The notes below the pieces were generated by a model that saw only the letters and a program-made list of their open reading frames with translations, made no database searches and was not told the DNA's origin. Positions 32,412 through 39,746 of a stretch of 64,000 nucleotides of DNA are shown in pieces; positions within the stretch are counted from its first letter, which is position 1; each line of letters starts with the position of its first letter. Source of the DNA: DASSJT01 sp963715025 (lineage in GTDB: Bacteria; Actinomycetota; Actinomycetes; Actinomycetales; Dermatophilaceae); NCBI GenBank assembly GCA_963715025.1, contig CAVQQQ010000002.1:1116001-1180000 (forward strand), read 5' to 3'. A program made the translations under genes and the position numbers.

Positions 32412-33614
32412 GTGAACTTACGACGATCGGTACTCATCGCCCTCGTCGCGTTAGCAGCGCTAGTCGCACTCGTCGCGATCGGCCGACCAAGCATCCCCGA
32501 CGTCCTGGTGTCGGCGCGCACGTCGGGCGTCAAGACGGGCGCCGCATCGGCCGTTACCAGCACGTCAGCCATCCTCAACGGCACGGTGAACCCCCGCCGC
32601 TCGGGAACCTCCGTGCTCTTCGAATGGGGCACGAGTGCCGCGTACGGGTCCTCGACGCCGGCCCAGACTGTCTCCGGCCACGGGACCGTTGTCGTCGACG
32701 CGACACTGGATGGACTCAGCGCCATCACGACCTACCACTATCGGCTCGTCGCGAAGAACGCGAAGGGCACGTCGTACGGCGCAGACCGGGCCTTCACGAC
32801 ATCGAGTGGGCCAACGCCGACGACCACGACAAGCCCCACCTCGTCCACGCCGACGCCCACGACAAGCACGACGTCGCCCACGACAAGCACGACTTCGTCG
32901 TCGCCGAGCCCTAGCTCGTCGACGTCGCCGACATCGACGTCGACGGCTACGTCGTCGGGCAGCGTGTGTACCAAGCCGTACTTCACCACCAGTGCCACCA
33001 ACGGCGGGGTCACCGACGGCGGATACTACGTTCACAACAACCTGTGGAACGCCGCCAGCTACCCCGGCACGAAGGGCACGACGGAGGTCTGCTCCTACCA
33101 TTCCTGGAACCACATCGGCACGGCGACCAACAACGGGGACGGCGGGGTCAAGACCTACCCGAATGTTCACAAGGACTACTCGGGCAAAACGATCTCCAGC
33201 TTCAGCACGCTGACCTCGACTTTCGCCGCCGCCTCGCCTGGCGTTGGCATCTACAACGTCGCCTATGACCTGTGGCTCAACGGTGTCCCCAATGACGAGG
33301 TCATGATCTGGACCGACAACCACAAGCAGGTCCCCGCTGGCTCGCGGTTCGCCTCTGGCGTGAGCCTGAGCGGGAAGACCTGGGACGTGTACGCCACCAG
33401 CGGCAATGGCTACATCGCGTTCGTGCCGTCCAACGGGGCTCGATACACCTCGGGCACGCTCGACCTCAAGGCGATGCTGACCTACCTCGTGGCCCACGGC
33501 CGGGTGGCGGCGAGCTCGACGGTCGACCAGGTGTGCTACGGGGTCGAGATCGTCGACACCGGTGGTTCACCGGCAACCTGGAACTTCACGGACTTCTCGA
33601 TCACCGGCTCGTGA
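32412..33614 (+). CDS. Secreted GH12-family endoglucanase/xyloglucanase-like protein
   Basis: 400 aa from a GTG at 32412 with AGGAGG at 32402-32407. A hydrophobic N-terminal signal (LIALVALAALVALVAI) is followed by a fibronectin-III-like domain (about 45-130, with TSTSAILNGTVNPRRSGTSV and ITTYHYRLVAKNAKG). A Ser/Thr/Pro linker of about 50 residues (131-185) leads to a C-terminal glycoside hydrolase family 12 domain. The nucleophile is expected at Glu296 in NDEVMIWTDN and the acid/base at Glu379 in CYGVEIVDTGG; both are present. GH12 enzymes cut beta-1,4-glucans such as cellulose, mixed-linkage glucan or xyloglucan. The locus is flanked by degenerate repeats, which suggests transfer. Confidence 0.85.
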   Translation: MNLRRSVLIALVALAALVALVAIGRPSIPDVLVSARTSGVKTGAASAVTSTSAILNGTVNPRRSGTSVLFEWGTSAAYGSSTPAQTVSGHGTVVVDATLDGLSAITTYHYRLVAKNAKGTSYGADRAFTTSSGPTPTTTTSPTSSTPTPTTSTTSPTTSTTSSSPSPSSSTSPTSTSTATSSGSVCTKPYFTTSATNGGVTDGGYYVHNNLWNAASYPGTKGTTEVCSYHSWNHIGTATNNGDGGVKTYPNVHKDYSGKTISSFSTLTSTFAAASPGVGIYNVAYDLWLNGVPNDEVMIWTDNHKQVPAGSRFASGVSLSGKTWDVYATSGNGYIAFVPSNGARYTSGTLDLKAMLTYLVAHGRVAASSTVDQVCYGVEIVDTGGSPATWNFTDFSITGS

Positions 33615-33841
33615 GCCGCTGACGCGCCAGGCCAGCCGCATCGACTGCTCGAACTGACGGGGTTCCCGAGCTGGTGCCCGCCCGCTTCCCCGTCGCAAGC
33701 TCCATCCTCTTCCGGCCCGCCATCCTCGTGAAGATGGGCTGGACCTATCGTGCATGTCATTGCACATCGAGGTGCGAGACGTGCGTGATACGGCCTCCGT
33801 GCTCATCACCTCGCGGTGACGAAAACCGGCCCGGGACAACC

Positions 33842-33955
33842 GAGCTCACCTGGGCCACTCTAAGGTCGATCACGGGCCCCGACGTGTCGACCTACCTGGA
33901 CCTACCCCCATCGACCTGAGAGCGCCCCTGGTGCCCTCTCCCACGTGCCTGAGCC
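33842..33955 (+). repeat. Degenerate direct repeat, right copy
   Basis: Second copy of the 114-base repeat described at 31727, same orientation, 2.1 kb away. It lies in the 477 bases between the GH12 stop and the phage-type gene at 34092; I see no gene in that gap. Differences between copies are mostly transitions plus a few small indels. Confidence 0.55.
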
Positions 33956-34091
33956 ACGCTGGTGCTCCTCCACGTGTACCGCCCCCTGGAACCAGGTTCC
34001 AACCGCCAGCCACGTGGCTTCGACGTGAAAACCGCCGGATGCCAGCCCTTCTCGCCCGCTGGGCCGTCCTGCGCGGCGGCTAGAATCGCTT

Positions 34092-35309
34092 ATGACGAAG
34101 GTCGGCGAGACCCGCGCCGAGGAGCGCGCGCGCAAGACCCGCTACGCCATTCCGGCGATGCAGTGCGCGGCCACCATCAAGGCCACGGGCCAGCGGTGCC
34201 GCCGCTGGGCCACCCCCGGCACCACGGTCTGCACGAGCCACGGCGCCGCCGCGCCGCAGGTCCAGAAGAAGGCCGCCGCCCGCGTGACCGCCGCCACCGT
34301 GCAGGCGGCCTCGGGCCTCTTCCCCCAGCTTCTCGACGAGCCGGGCCGCCAGCCCTGGGAGATCATCCTGGACGGCATCCACGTCACCGACGCCGTCGCG
34401 CGTGACCTCCTCGAGCAGGTGCGCGCGGCCGGGCCCAACGCCACGCCCGACCAGGTGGACCGGATGCTCGCGGCGTTCAAGGCCAGCCACTCGATGTCCG
34501 AGAGCGCCGTGAAGCTCAGCCTGGTCCGGCTCATCGCCAAGGCCTCGGAGCACGAGGTGACGTCCACGCGGGCCGTCCTCTTGGGCGTGCTGGATTCGTT
34601 GCTGAGCAACTTGGGTGCGTCGGACGCGCACCAGGTGCGGCTCTGGGTGATCCGCGCCTTCCAGGCCGCCATGGCTTCGGCCGAGGCCCACCCGCGCCGC
34701 CTCACCCAGCACCCCAGCCGGCCGCCGGAGCGCGCGGAGCGGGACGTCGAGCGGCTCGACCGGGACGTGCGGAACGCCGCCAGCGCGGTGCCCTGGGAGG
34801 ACGTGGGCCTCGTGCTCGTGTCCCGCGCCGACCGCGACGAGCTGCACCGGCTGCGGGCCCAAGAGCGGAAGGGGCGGGCGCGTTCCACCGCGGAGAGCTC
34901 CGCGCTCGCCCCTTCCTTCACGTCGACGGTGACGTCCCCGCGCCCCGGCCAGCCCGTGCACCTGCCCGAGCGTGTCAGTTCCGACAGGCTCTTGCCCGAA
35001 CCAGCCGAGCCCGTCGCGGATGAGCCCGTGCCCGTTGATCCGCCGATGCCCGCCGACTACTGGGAGATGTGGAACGGCGGCACCACCTGGCACCCCGAGA
35101 CGAACCCACCGCCGGTCTGGGTTCCACCGGCCAGCGTGGCTCCTATCAGTCCTGACATGACGCCAGTTGATGATGCCGTGGCCGAGCCCGAGCAGCCCGA
35201 GCCCGTCGAGACGCCAGCCGTTGTCGGGCGGATCGTGGAACCCGACGCCCCCTGGTTCGGCAGCAGTCCCGCGGCGTATGCCGCCAGCATGGGCGGGAGA
35301 CGACGATGA
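34092..35309 (+). CDS. Phage-type protein with Cys/His cluster, terminase-small-subunit-like
   Basis: 405 aa. Near the N-terminus CAATIKATGQRCRRWATPGT continues to VCTSH, a Cys3-His pattern (about residues 24-51) that I associate with actinophage terminase small subunits and neighbouring phage proteins. A helical central part (about 60-230) is followed by a Pro/Glu-rich, probably disordered tail with the YWEMWNGGTTWHP segment. In phages such a protein would help terminase recognise packaging sites. No large terminase, portal or capsid gene is nearby, so this is an isolated remnant or part of a small satellite element. The start ATG at 34092 lacks a strong ribosome binding site. Confidence 0.6.
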   Translation: MTKVGETRAEERARKTRYAIPAMQCAATIKATGQRCRRWATPGTTVCTSHGAAAPQVQKKAAARVTAATVQAASGLFPQLLDEPGRQPWEIILDGIHVTDAVARDLLEQVRAAGPNATPDQVDRMLAAFKASHSMSESAVKLSLVRLIAKASEHEVTSTRAVLLGVLDSLLSNLGASDAHQVRLWVIRAFQAAMASAEAHPRRLTQHPSRPPERAERDVERLDRDVRNAASAVPWEDVGLVLVSRADRDELHRLRAQERKGRARSTAESSALAPSFTSTVTSPRPGQPVHLPERVSSDRLLPEPAEPVADEPVPVDPPMPADYWEMWNGGTTWHPETNPPPVWVPPASVAPISPDMTPVDDAVAEPEQPEPVETPAVVGRIVEPDAPWFGSSPAAYAASMGGRRR

Positions 35310-35578
35310 GCGACGACCCGGCCGTCCTCCTGGACCTCATCGAGGCCCATCGGCTATCCGGAACCCGGGCGAGCCCTACGTCACATCATGTGACACGTGG
35401 GGCTTGTGCTCATCGTGACGCGCGAGACCGCAACCTTGATGCCGTCGACGAGGCGGAACAGGCTCACCGACATGGTGCGGTCGGCTACACACGTGTAGCG
35501 CCGTCGGGAAGGTTGAGCCTCGGCGCGCGCCCCGCCCCCGGCAGCAGGGACACCGAGGGCGGAGGCTGGGGGGTAGCG
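35310..35578. other. Convergent gap with two perfect palindromes
   Basis: Between the terminase-like gene and the minus-strand small genes there are two near-gapless palindromes: GTCACAT-C-ATGTGAC at 35380-35394 and GCTACAC-AC-GTGTAGC at 35486-35501. A plus-strand frame starting MSDDPAVLLDLIEAHRLS at 35306, in ATGA overlap with the preceding stop, may be the head of a truncated gene. Operator or recombination roles for the palindromes are both possible. Confidence 0.5.
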
Positions 35579-35779
35579 CTACTCGATGCTCACGGTGTGC
35601 ATTGTCACGCGCAGCAGGTGGTCGTAGTCACCGCTACTCGCCTCGTCTGTGTATGCCTGGACCTCCTGGTCGGACACTCCCGCGCGCCGCAGTTCGCGGG
35701 TGACGCGACCTAGGATGCTGAACGCGTTGCCGTCGTGGCCGACGAGCTCGACGGTCACGTTCGGGTACCTGACGCCCAC
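35579..35779 (-). CDS. Small phage/plasmid-type protein
   Basis: About 66 aa from a GTG at 35779, preceded by GAGG; a GTG at 35794 is an alternative. The sequence (RYPNVTVELVGHDGNAFSIL, then GRVTRELRRAGV, ending DYDHLLRVTMHTVSIE) resembles short proteins I associate with actinophages and conjugative elements; their function is unknown. It is the last of a minus-strand train of tiny overlapping genes. Confidence 0.55.
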   Translation of the reverse strand: MGVRYPNVTVELVGHDGNAFSILGRVTRELRRAGVSDQEVQAYTDEASSGDYDHLLRVTMHTVSIE

Positions 35780-35790
35780 GTTGTGCTTCC

Positions 35791-35985
35791 TCACCTCTCC
35801 GAGCAGCGCTCGCGTGACTGGATGAAGTCGAGCAGCTCGCGCTTCCGCTGCTCGTACCGCTGCCACCGCTGGACATATGCCGTGCGCTCGTCGATGTTCG
35901 CGCCAGCCGGTGGCGCGGCTTCCGACAGAGCGACCGCCTCCTGGATGACCCAGCCGATCTCGGTGACGGCCTCGTGCGGGGTCAT
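35791..35985 (-). CDS. Small hypothetical protein in overlapping gene train
   Basis: 64 aa, mostly helical and charged (MTPHEAVTEIGWVIQEAVAL, then YVQRWQRYEQRKRELLDFIQ). The ATG overlaps the stop of the upstream small gene by four bases (ATGA). No family recognised. The tight packing and size fit a phage or integrative-element early operon. Confidence 0.5.
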   Translation of the reverse strand: MTPHEAVTEIGWVIQEAVALSEAAPPAGANIDERTAYVQRWQRYEQRKRELLDFIQSRERCSER

Positions 35986-36164
35986 CGCTGGCCGCCGTTG
36001 ACGACCAGGACTTCCGTCTCGGAGATGACCCGCAGGCGCGAGCGGTCCCCGCCGGCGATCCGCATGGCGGTGACCATCGGCTCGAGGTCCCGGTTCAGCG
36101 TGATCACCGGTTGTCGAACTGGTCGCGTCACCCGCGGCTGGAACTGCGTCCGGCGCGTGCTCAT
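35982..36164 (-). CDS. Small basic hypothetical protein in overlapping gene train
   Basis: 60 aa, Arg-rich at the start (MSTRRTQFQPRVTRPVRQPV) and beta-like at the end (RLRVISETEVLVVNGGQR). ATGA overlaps join it to the genes on both sides. No family recognised. Confidence 0.5.
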   Translation of the reverse strand: MSTRRTQFQPRVTRPVRQPVITLNRDLEPMVTAMRIAGGDRSRLRVISETEVLVVNGGQR

Positions 36165-36319
36165 CGTGTCCCTTGCTTCGGGCGCTTCACGCCGAACTTC
36201 TCCTGGAAGAGCGCGGCCATGCCGGTGATCTCGTTGCAGATCTCATCGACCTCGGCGGGCACGACGGGGTCTCTCTTCACCTCCTTGTCCAGTTGGCGCA
36301 CGAGCGTGCGCAGGTACAT
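36161..36319 (-). CDS. Very small helical protein in overlapping gene train
   Basis: About 52 aa from the ATG at 36319 (MYLRTLVRQLDKEVKRDP, then VDEICNEITGMAALFQEKFG). The frame stays open further upstream but offers no better start; AGGAGAG lies too far off, so the start is uncertain. It ends in an ATGA overlap with the next gene. No family recognised; context suggests a phage-type accessory peptide. Confidence 0.45.
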   Translation of the reverse strand: MYLRTLVRQLDKEVKRDPVVPAEVDEICNEITGMAALFQEKFGVKRPKQGTR

Positions 36320-36364
36320 CAGGTCGGAGGCGACCCGGATCGTTGCTCTCCTGCGCGGTCACGG

Positions 36365-36511
36365 TCACCACCCCTCGCAGCCACCGTCGTGGCTGCTCGC
36401 GGCAACCTCGGCGCTGTGGTCGATGGCGCACCCTGGGGTGCTGCACTGGCAGGAGTCGGATTCCTCGCGGTCCCAGGCCATGATGCGACCGGTGGGCGTC
36501 GTGCCCTCCAC
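36365..36511 (-). CDS. Tiny cysteine-rich protein at the head of the gene train
   Basis: 48 aa from a GTG at 36511 or 38 aa from the ATG at 36481. Four cysteines occur in the short segment ESDSCQCSTPGCAIDHSAE and GGCEGW, a spacing that could bind a metal. Such minimal Cys-rich peptides are frequent in actinophages. The 326 bases from here to rpsT hold only an operator candidate and the rpsT terminator. Confidence 0.35.
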   Translation of the reverse strand: MEGTTPTGRIMAWDREESDSCQCSTPGCAIDHSAEVAASSHDGGCEGW

Positions 36512-36667
36512 GCGTCGGCACGGTCACGGATATGATCTGATTCACGATGCTGGACCTCCTCATTAGGTCGGTGATCGAGGGCCCGTTGCGTCGTTGGCGC
36601 GATCGGCGGGCCCGCTTTAGTCCGGGCGGGTTGCCCGGCTAGTTCGATCCTCTATCATTACCGTCAT

Positions 36668-36685
36668 TTCGTACACTTGTACGAA
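36668..36685. promoter_or_regulatory. Palindromic operator candidate for the small-gene train
   Basis: TTCGTACA-CT-TGTACGAA is a perfect eight-base-pair dyad in an AT-rich patch about 155 bases upstream of the first small minus-strand gene. Its symmetry and size fit a phage-type repressor or LexA-like site. The adjacent minus-strand sequence GGTAATGATAG could supply a -10 element. Confidence 0.5.
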
Positions 36686-36750
36686 CGCGCGGAGCCCTCA
36701 GCGGAGGCAAAAGGCCAGGTCAGGGACGTGGGACCGTGGAGAGAACCCAA

Positions 36751-36778
36751 GAGCCCGCCACCGGACGGTGGCGGGCTC
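36751..36778 (-). terminator. rpsT terminator hairpin
   Basis: GAGCCCGCCACC-GGAC-GGTGGCGGGCTC forms a perfect 12-bp stem with a four-base loop, 60 bases downstream of the rpsT stop on the minus strand. The following TTGGGTTCTCTC is moderately T-rich. It also marks the boundary between housekeeping sequence and the phage-type remnant. Confidence 0.85.
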
Positions 36779-36837
36779 CTCGGCGTGCCTCAGCCCTCCG
36801 GGCGCCAGGCTGTGGGCCGGCGTGGAGGATGCTGCGA

Positions 36838-37098
36838 TCAGAGCGACGCAGCCCGCCTGGCCATGGCCGACTTCTTGTTGGCGGCCTGGTTCTGGTGGAT
36901 GACGCCCTTGCTCACAGCCTTGTCGAGCTTGGTGGAGGCGACCTTGAGGGCCTCCTGGGCGGAGTCGGCGTCGCCGGAGGCAGCGGCCTCGCGGAACCTG
37001 CGCATCCAGGTCTTCAGCTCGCTCTTGACAGCCTTGTTGCGCTCGGTCGCCTTGCGGTTGGTCTTGATCCGCTTCAGCTGGGACTTGATGTTTGCCAC
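36838..37098 (-). CDS. rpsT: 30S ribosomal protein S20
   Basis: 86 aa from a GTG at 37098, with AGGAAGAAC upstream. The basic N-terminus ANIKSQLKRIKTNRKATERN and the C-terminal KGVIHQNQAANKKSAMARRA are the S20 signature. S20 binds 16S rRNA early in 30S assembly. The gene stands alone with its own terminator, and holA is upstream on the same strand, a common actinobacterial arrangement. Confidence 0.97.
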   Translation of the reverse strand: MANIKSQLKRIKTNRKATERNKAVKSELKTWMRRFREAAASGDADSAQEALKVASTKLDKAVSKGVIHQNQAANKKSAMARRAASL

Positions 37099-37303
37099 AG
37101 ATGTTCTTCCTGGTTTGGTCGGATGTGCCGTTAGAGGGCGGCAGAAGCGGCTCGGGACCGGGCGTGGGGCACCCGTGGTTGAGCCGCTCTGGGTGATGCG
37201 TGCACCAGTGGTGCTGCATGCGCGCACGACCTTGCGCGCACGCAAAGGGAAAATCTACCAGCGGTCCGCCTGACCAGCCAAAACGCGACCGTATGCCGGG
37301 TGG

Positions 37304-38296
37304 CTACGTCTGCGACGCCCCGAGCCGCTCACGCGTGATGGTCAGGATCGCGCGTTCGACAGCGTAGACCGGGTCGCGGCTGCCGCCCTTGACCTCGAAG
37401 TCGGCCGCAGCAACAGCCTGGATGGAGCGGCCCAGCGCGTCGGGACTCCACCCGTTGAGTGACCGCCGAGCCCGGTCGACCTGCCAGGGCGCCATGCCGA
37501 GGTCTCGCGCGACATCCGCCGAGCGGCCGCGGCCCGCTGCCCCCACCTTGACCAGCTGCCGCAGCTGTTGGGCGAGGACCGCGACGATGGGAACCGGGTC
37601 GACACCGACGGCAATGGCGTGGCGGAGTAGACGGAGAGCCTCGCCCGTGTTGCCGGCGACCGCTGCGTCCGCCACCCGAAAGCCGGTGGCCTCGACCTTG
37701 CCGCCGTGGTACTTCGCCACGACCTGCTCGTCGATCAGCCCGGTCGTGTCGGCGATGAGCTGCTGGCACGCCGCGGACAGCTCGCGCACGTCCTTGCCGA
37801 CCGCCTCGACCAGCGCCCGGACCGCCTCGGCCGTGGCGCGCCGGTGTGCCTGGCGGAACTCGTGCATGGCGAAGTCGGACTTGTCGCGGTCGCTCTTGAT
37901 CGCAGGGACCTCGATGACCCGCGAGCGGCTCCCCTTGATCGTGTCGAGGACTTTCTTGCCGCGCGAGCCAGCCTTGTGGGTGACGATGAGCGTGAGGTCC
38001 GGGTCGGGGGCTTCGACGAAGGCCAACAGGTCGGCTTGGAGCTCATCGGAGGCCTCGTCGAGATCGTGGACCACGATCGCTTTGTCACCGCCGAACAGCG
38101 ACGGGCTCGCGTGCATCGCCAGCTCGCCGGCTTCGTACGCGGCGGCGTAGAGCCGCACCACCTCGAGATCGGGCTTGGACACCCTGAGCTCGTCGAGCGT
38201 CGCGGCCACGGCGCGCTCCGCGAGGATCTCTTCGGGCCCCGAGATCAGGACCAGGGGCGGCACCCGGCTCGGAACCTCGATGGTCTGGTCGGTCAC
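37304..38296 (-). CDS. holA: DNA polymerase III subunit delta
   Basis: 330 aa. HolA is the delta subunit of the clamp loader, which opens the beta clamp. The N-terminal part reads PLVLISGPEEILAERAVAAT, followed by LFGGDKAIVVHDLDEA and the C-terminal QLRQLVKVGAAGRGRSADVA with DLGMAPWQVDRARRSL. As usual for delta there is no functional P-loop. It is 205 bases upstream of rpsT on the same strand and divergent from a small kinase gene. Confidence 0.94.
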   Translation of the reverse strand: MTDQTIEVPSRVPPLVLISGPEEILAERAVAATLDELRVSKPDLEVVRLYAAAYEAGELAMHASPSLFGGDKAIVVHDLDEASDELQADLLAFVEAPDPDLTLIVTHKAGSRGKKVLDTIKGSRSRVIEVPAIKSDRDKSDFAMHEFRQAHRRATAEAVRALVEAVGKDVRELSAACQQLIADTTGLIDEQVVAKYHGGKVEATGFRVADAAVAGNTGEALRLLRHAIAVGVDPVPIVAVLAQQLRQLVKVGAAGRGRSADVARDLGMAPWQVDRARRSLNGWSPDALGRSIQAVAAADFEVKGGSRDPVYAVERAILTITRERLGASQT

Positions 38297-38370
38297 TCCC
38301 CCAGCCTGTCATGCAGCGGTGACGTCGACGTGGCGCCGGGCGGGATCAGGTGCGCCACTACCGTGGCACC

Positions 38371-38934
38371 GTGCAGATCAGCCCGCCGTGGTCCCTCGCT
38401 GGATACGAGCGCGTCCTGATCTACGGCGTGACTGGTTCAGGCAAGACGACGTATGCGGCAGGACTGGCTGCTGCGACCGGGCTGCCCTGGCATGAGGCCG
38501 ATGCCCTGACCTGGGAGCCCGGGTGGGTGCAGGTGCCGGTCGATCGGCAGCGGCGGCGGATCGCTGCGGTCGTCGCTGGAGATCGGTGGATCCTGGACAC
38601 GGCGTATGGTCACTGGAGGGACCTCGTGCTGTCACGAGCCGAACTGGTCGTCGCGCTGGACTACAGCCGCGCGCTGACGTTTTCGCGCCTGGTCCGGCGC
38701 ACCATCGCGCGCAGCATCGACAGACAGCCCATCTGCAACGGCAACACCGAGTCGCTCGCCCACGCGGTCTCGCGCGACTCGATCCTGTGGTGGCACGTGA
38801 CATCGTTCCGGCGCAAGCGCGTGCGTGTCGCGAAGTGGTGCGAAAACCCCAACGGCCCTGCGGTCGTGCGATTCCGACGGCCTCGGGAGGCGCGCCGCTG
38901 GCTCGACGGGCTTGGTGGCCAGGCCTGCACTTGA
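38371..38934 (+). CDS. P-loop adenylate-kinase-like protein (FlaR/topology-modulation type)
   Basis: 187 aa from the GTG at 38371 (QISPPWSLAGYERV); a GTG at 38350 is possible. The Walker A motif is YGVTGSGKTTYAAGLAAATG, followed by the conserved substrate segment LPWHEADALTWEPGW and the lid-like RQPICNGNTESL. Members of this small kinase-like family are annotated as DNA topology modulation proteins, but the real substrate is unknown. It converges with an alpha/beta hydrolase gene four bases away. No signal or membrane segment is seen. Confidence 0.82.
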   Translation: MQISPPWSLAGYERVLIYGVTGSGKTTYAAGLAAATGLPWHEADALTWEPGWVQVPVDRQRRRIAAVVAGDRWILDTAYGHWRDLVLSRAELVVALDYSRALTFSRLVRRTIARSIDRQPICNGNTESLAHAVSRDSILWWHVTSFRRKRVRVAKWCENPNGPAVVRFRRPREARRWLDGLGGQACT

Positions 38935-38938
38935 GTGC

Positions 38939-39670
38939 TCAGAGCAGCGAGAACACCGCTGGGGGGTCTTCGAGGTGAGCGTTGTGGCCCAGCCCCGGCA
39001 GGCTCACCGGATGTGGTACCAAGGCCAGCAGCTCGGCGTGGCTCACCATGGCATCGTGCTCACCCCGGGCCAGGGTGACCTCCGCTTGTGTGCCCGCCAG
39101 CAGGACTGGCAGGTCCGGCGCGCCGACCGCGAAGGCGGCCGGGTCGAGGGCCAGCCGCCAGCGGCCGCCTTCCCGGACCACTCCACGAGCCGCGACCGAG
39201 TCGTCGACGAGATCTCCCAGCCCAGCCACCCGGCGATGCCGCTGGATGGCCTCCGCTTCGCTGTCGAACCAGGAGGTGGGCCGCTGGGACAGCGCCCGCG
39301 CGCGTTCCAGCTCCTCAGCCGACCACGCCACCTTGATGCCCAGGCCCACGACCCGTCTCACCCGGTCGCTCATCACGGCGAGCGCGAGTCCGACCGCGCC
39401 CCCGAGCGAATGGCCCAACACCTTGACCGAGCCAGCACCCAGGGTCAGCTCCACCAGAGGGACGGCGATGGAGTCGAACGTGTAGGCCGGCAGCCACTCC
39501 GAGCCACCGTGGCCGGGTAGGTCGGGCGCGATCCACCGGCCCTTCCAGTGGGTGCCGACGTCACCCCAGATGTCACCAGTGCCGCCCAGGCCGTGCAACA
39601 GCAGGAGCACGTCATCGCCCGAACCGCCCTCGCGAACCCTCAGCACAGCCCCTCCTGGGTAGAACCGCAC
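38939..39670 (-). CDS. Alpha/beta-hydrolase fold protein
   Basis: 243 aa. The oxyanion region LLLLHGLGGTGDIW, the nucleophile elbow VLGHSLGGAVGLA with the catalytic Ser, and the terminal GLGHNAHLEDPPA with the catalytic His define an alpha/beta hydrolase. PDLPGHGGSEWL is the usual strand after the first loop. The substrate cannot be deduced. It is divergent from sppA, sharing a 76-base promoter region. Confidence 0.9.
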   Translation of the reverse strand: MRFYPGGAVLRVREGGSGDDVLLLLHGLGGTGDIWGDVGTHWKGRWIAPDLPGHGGSEWLPAYTFDSIAVPLVELTLGAGSVKVLGHSLGGAVGLALAVMSDRVRRVVGLGIKVAWSAEELERARALSQRPTSWFDSEAEAIQRHRRVAGLGDLVDDSVAARGVVREGGRWRLALDPAAFAVGAPDLPVLLAGTQAEVTLARGEHDAMVSHAELLALVPHPVSLPGLGHNAHLEDPPAVFSLL

Positions 39671-39746
39671 CGCCGCATTATCGCCGCAGAAGACCGTGAG
39701 CGCCCTGCGCCGATGTCAGATGCAGCCCGCGCCTACGCTGGAACAC

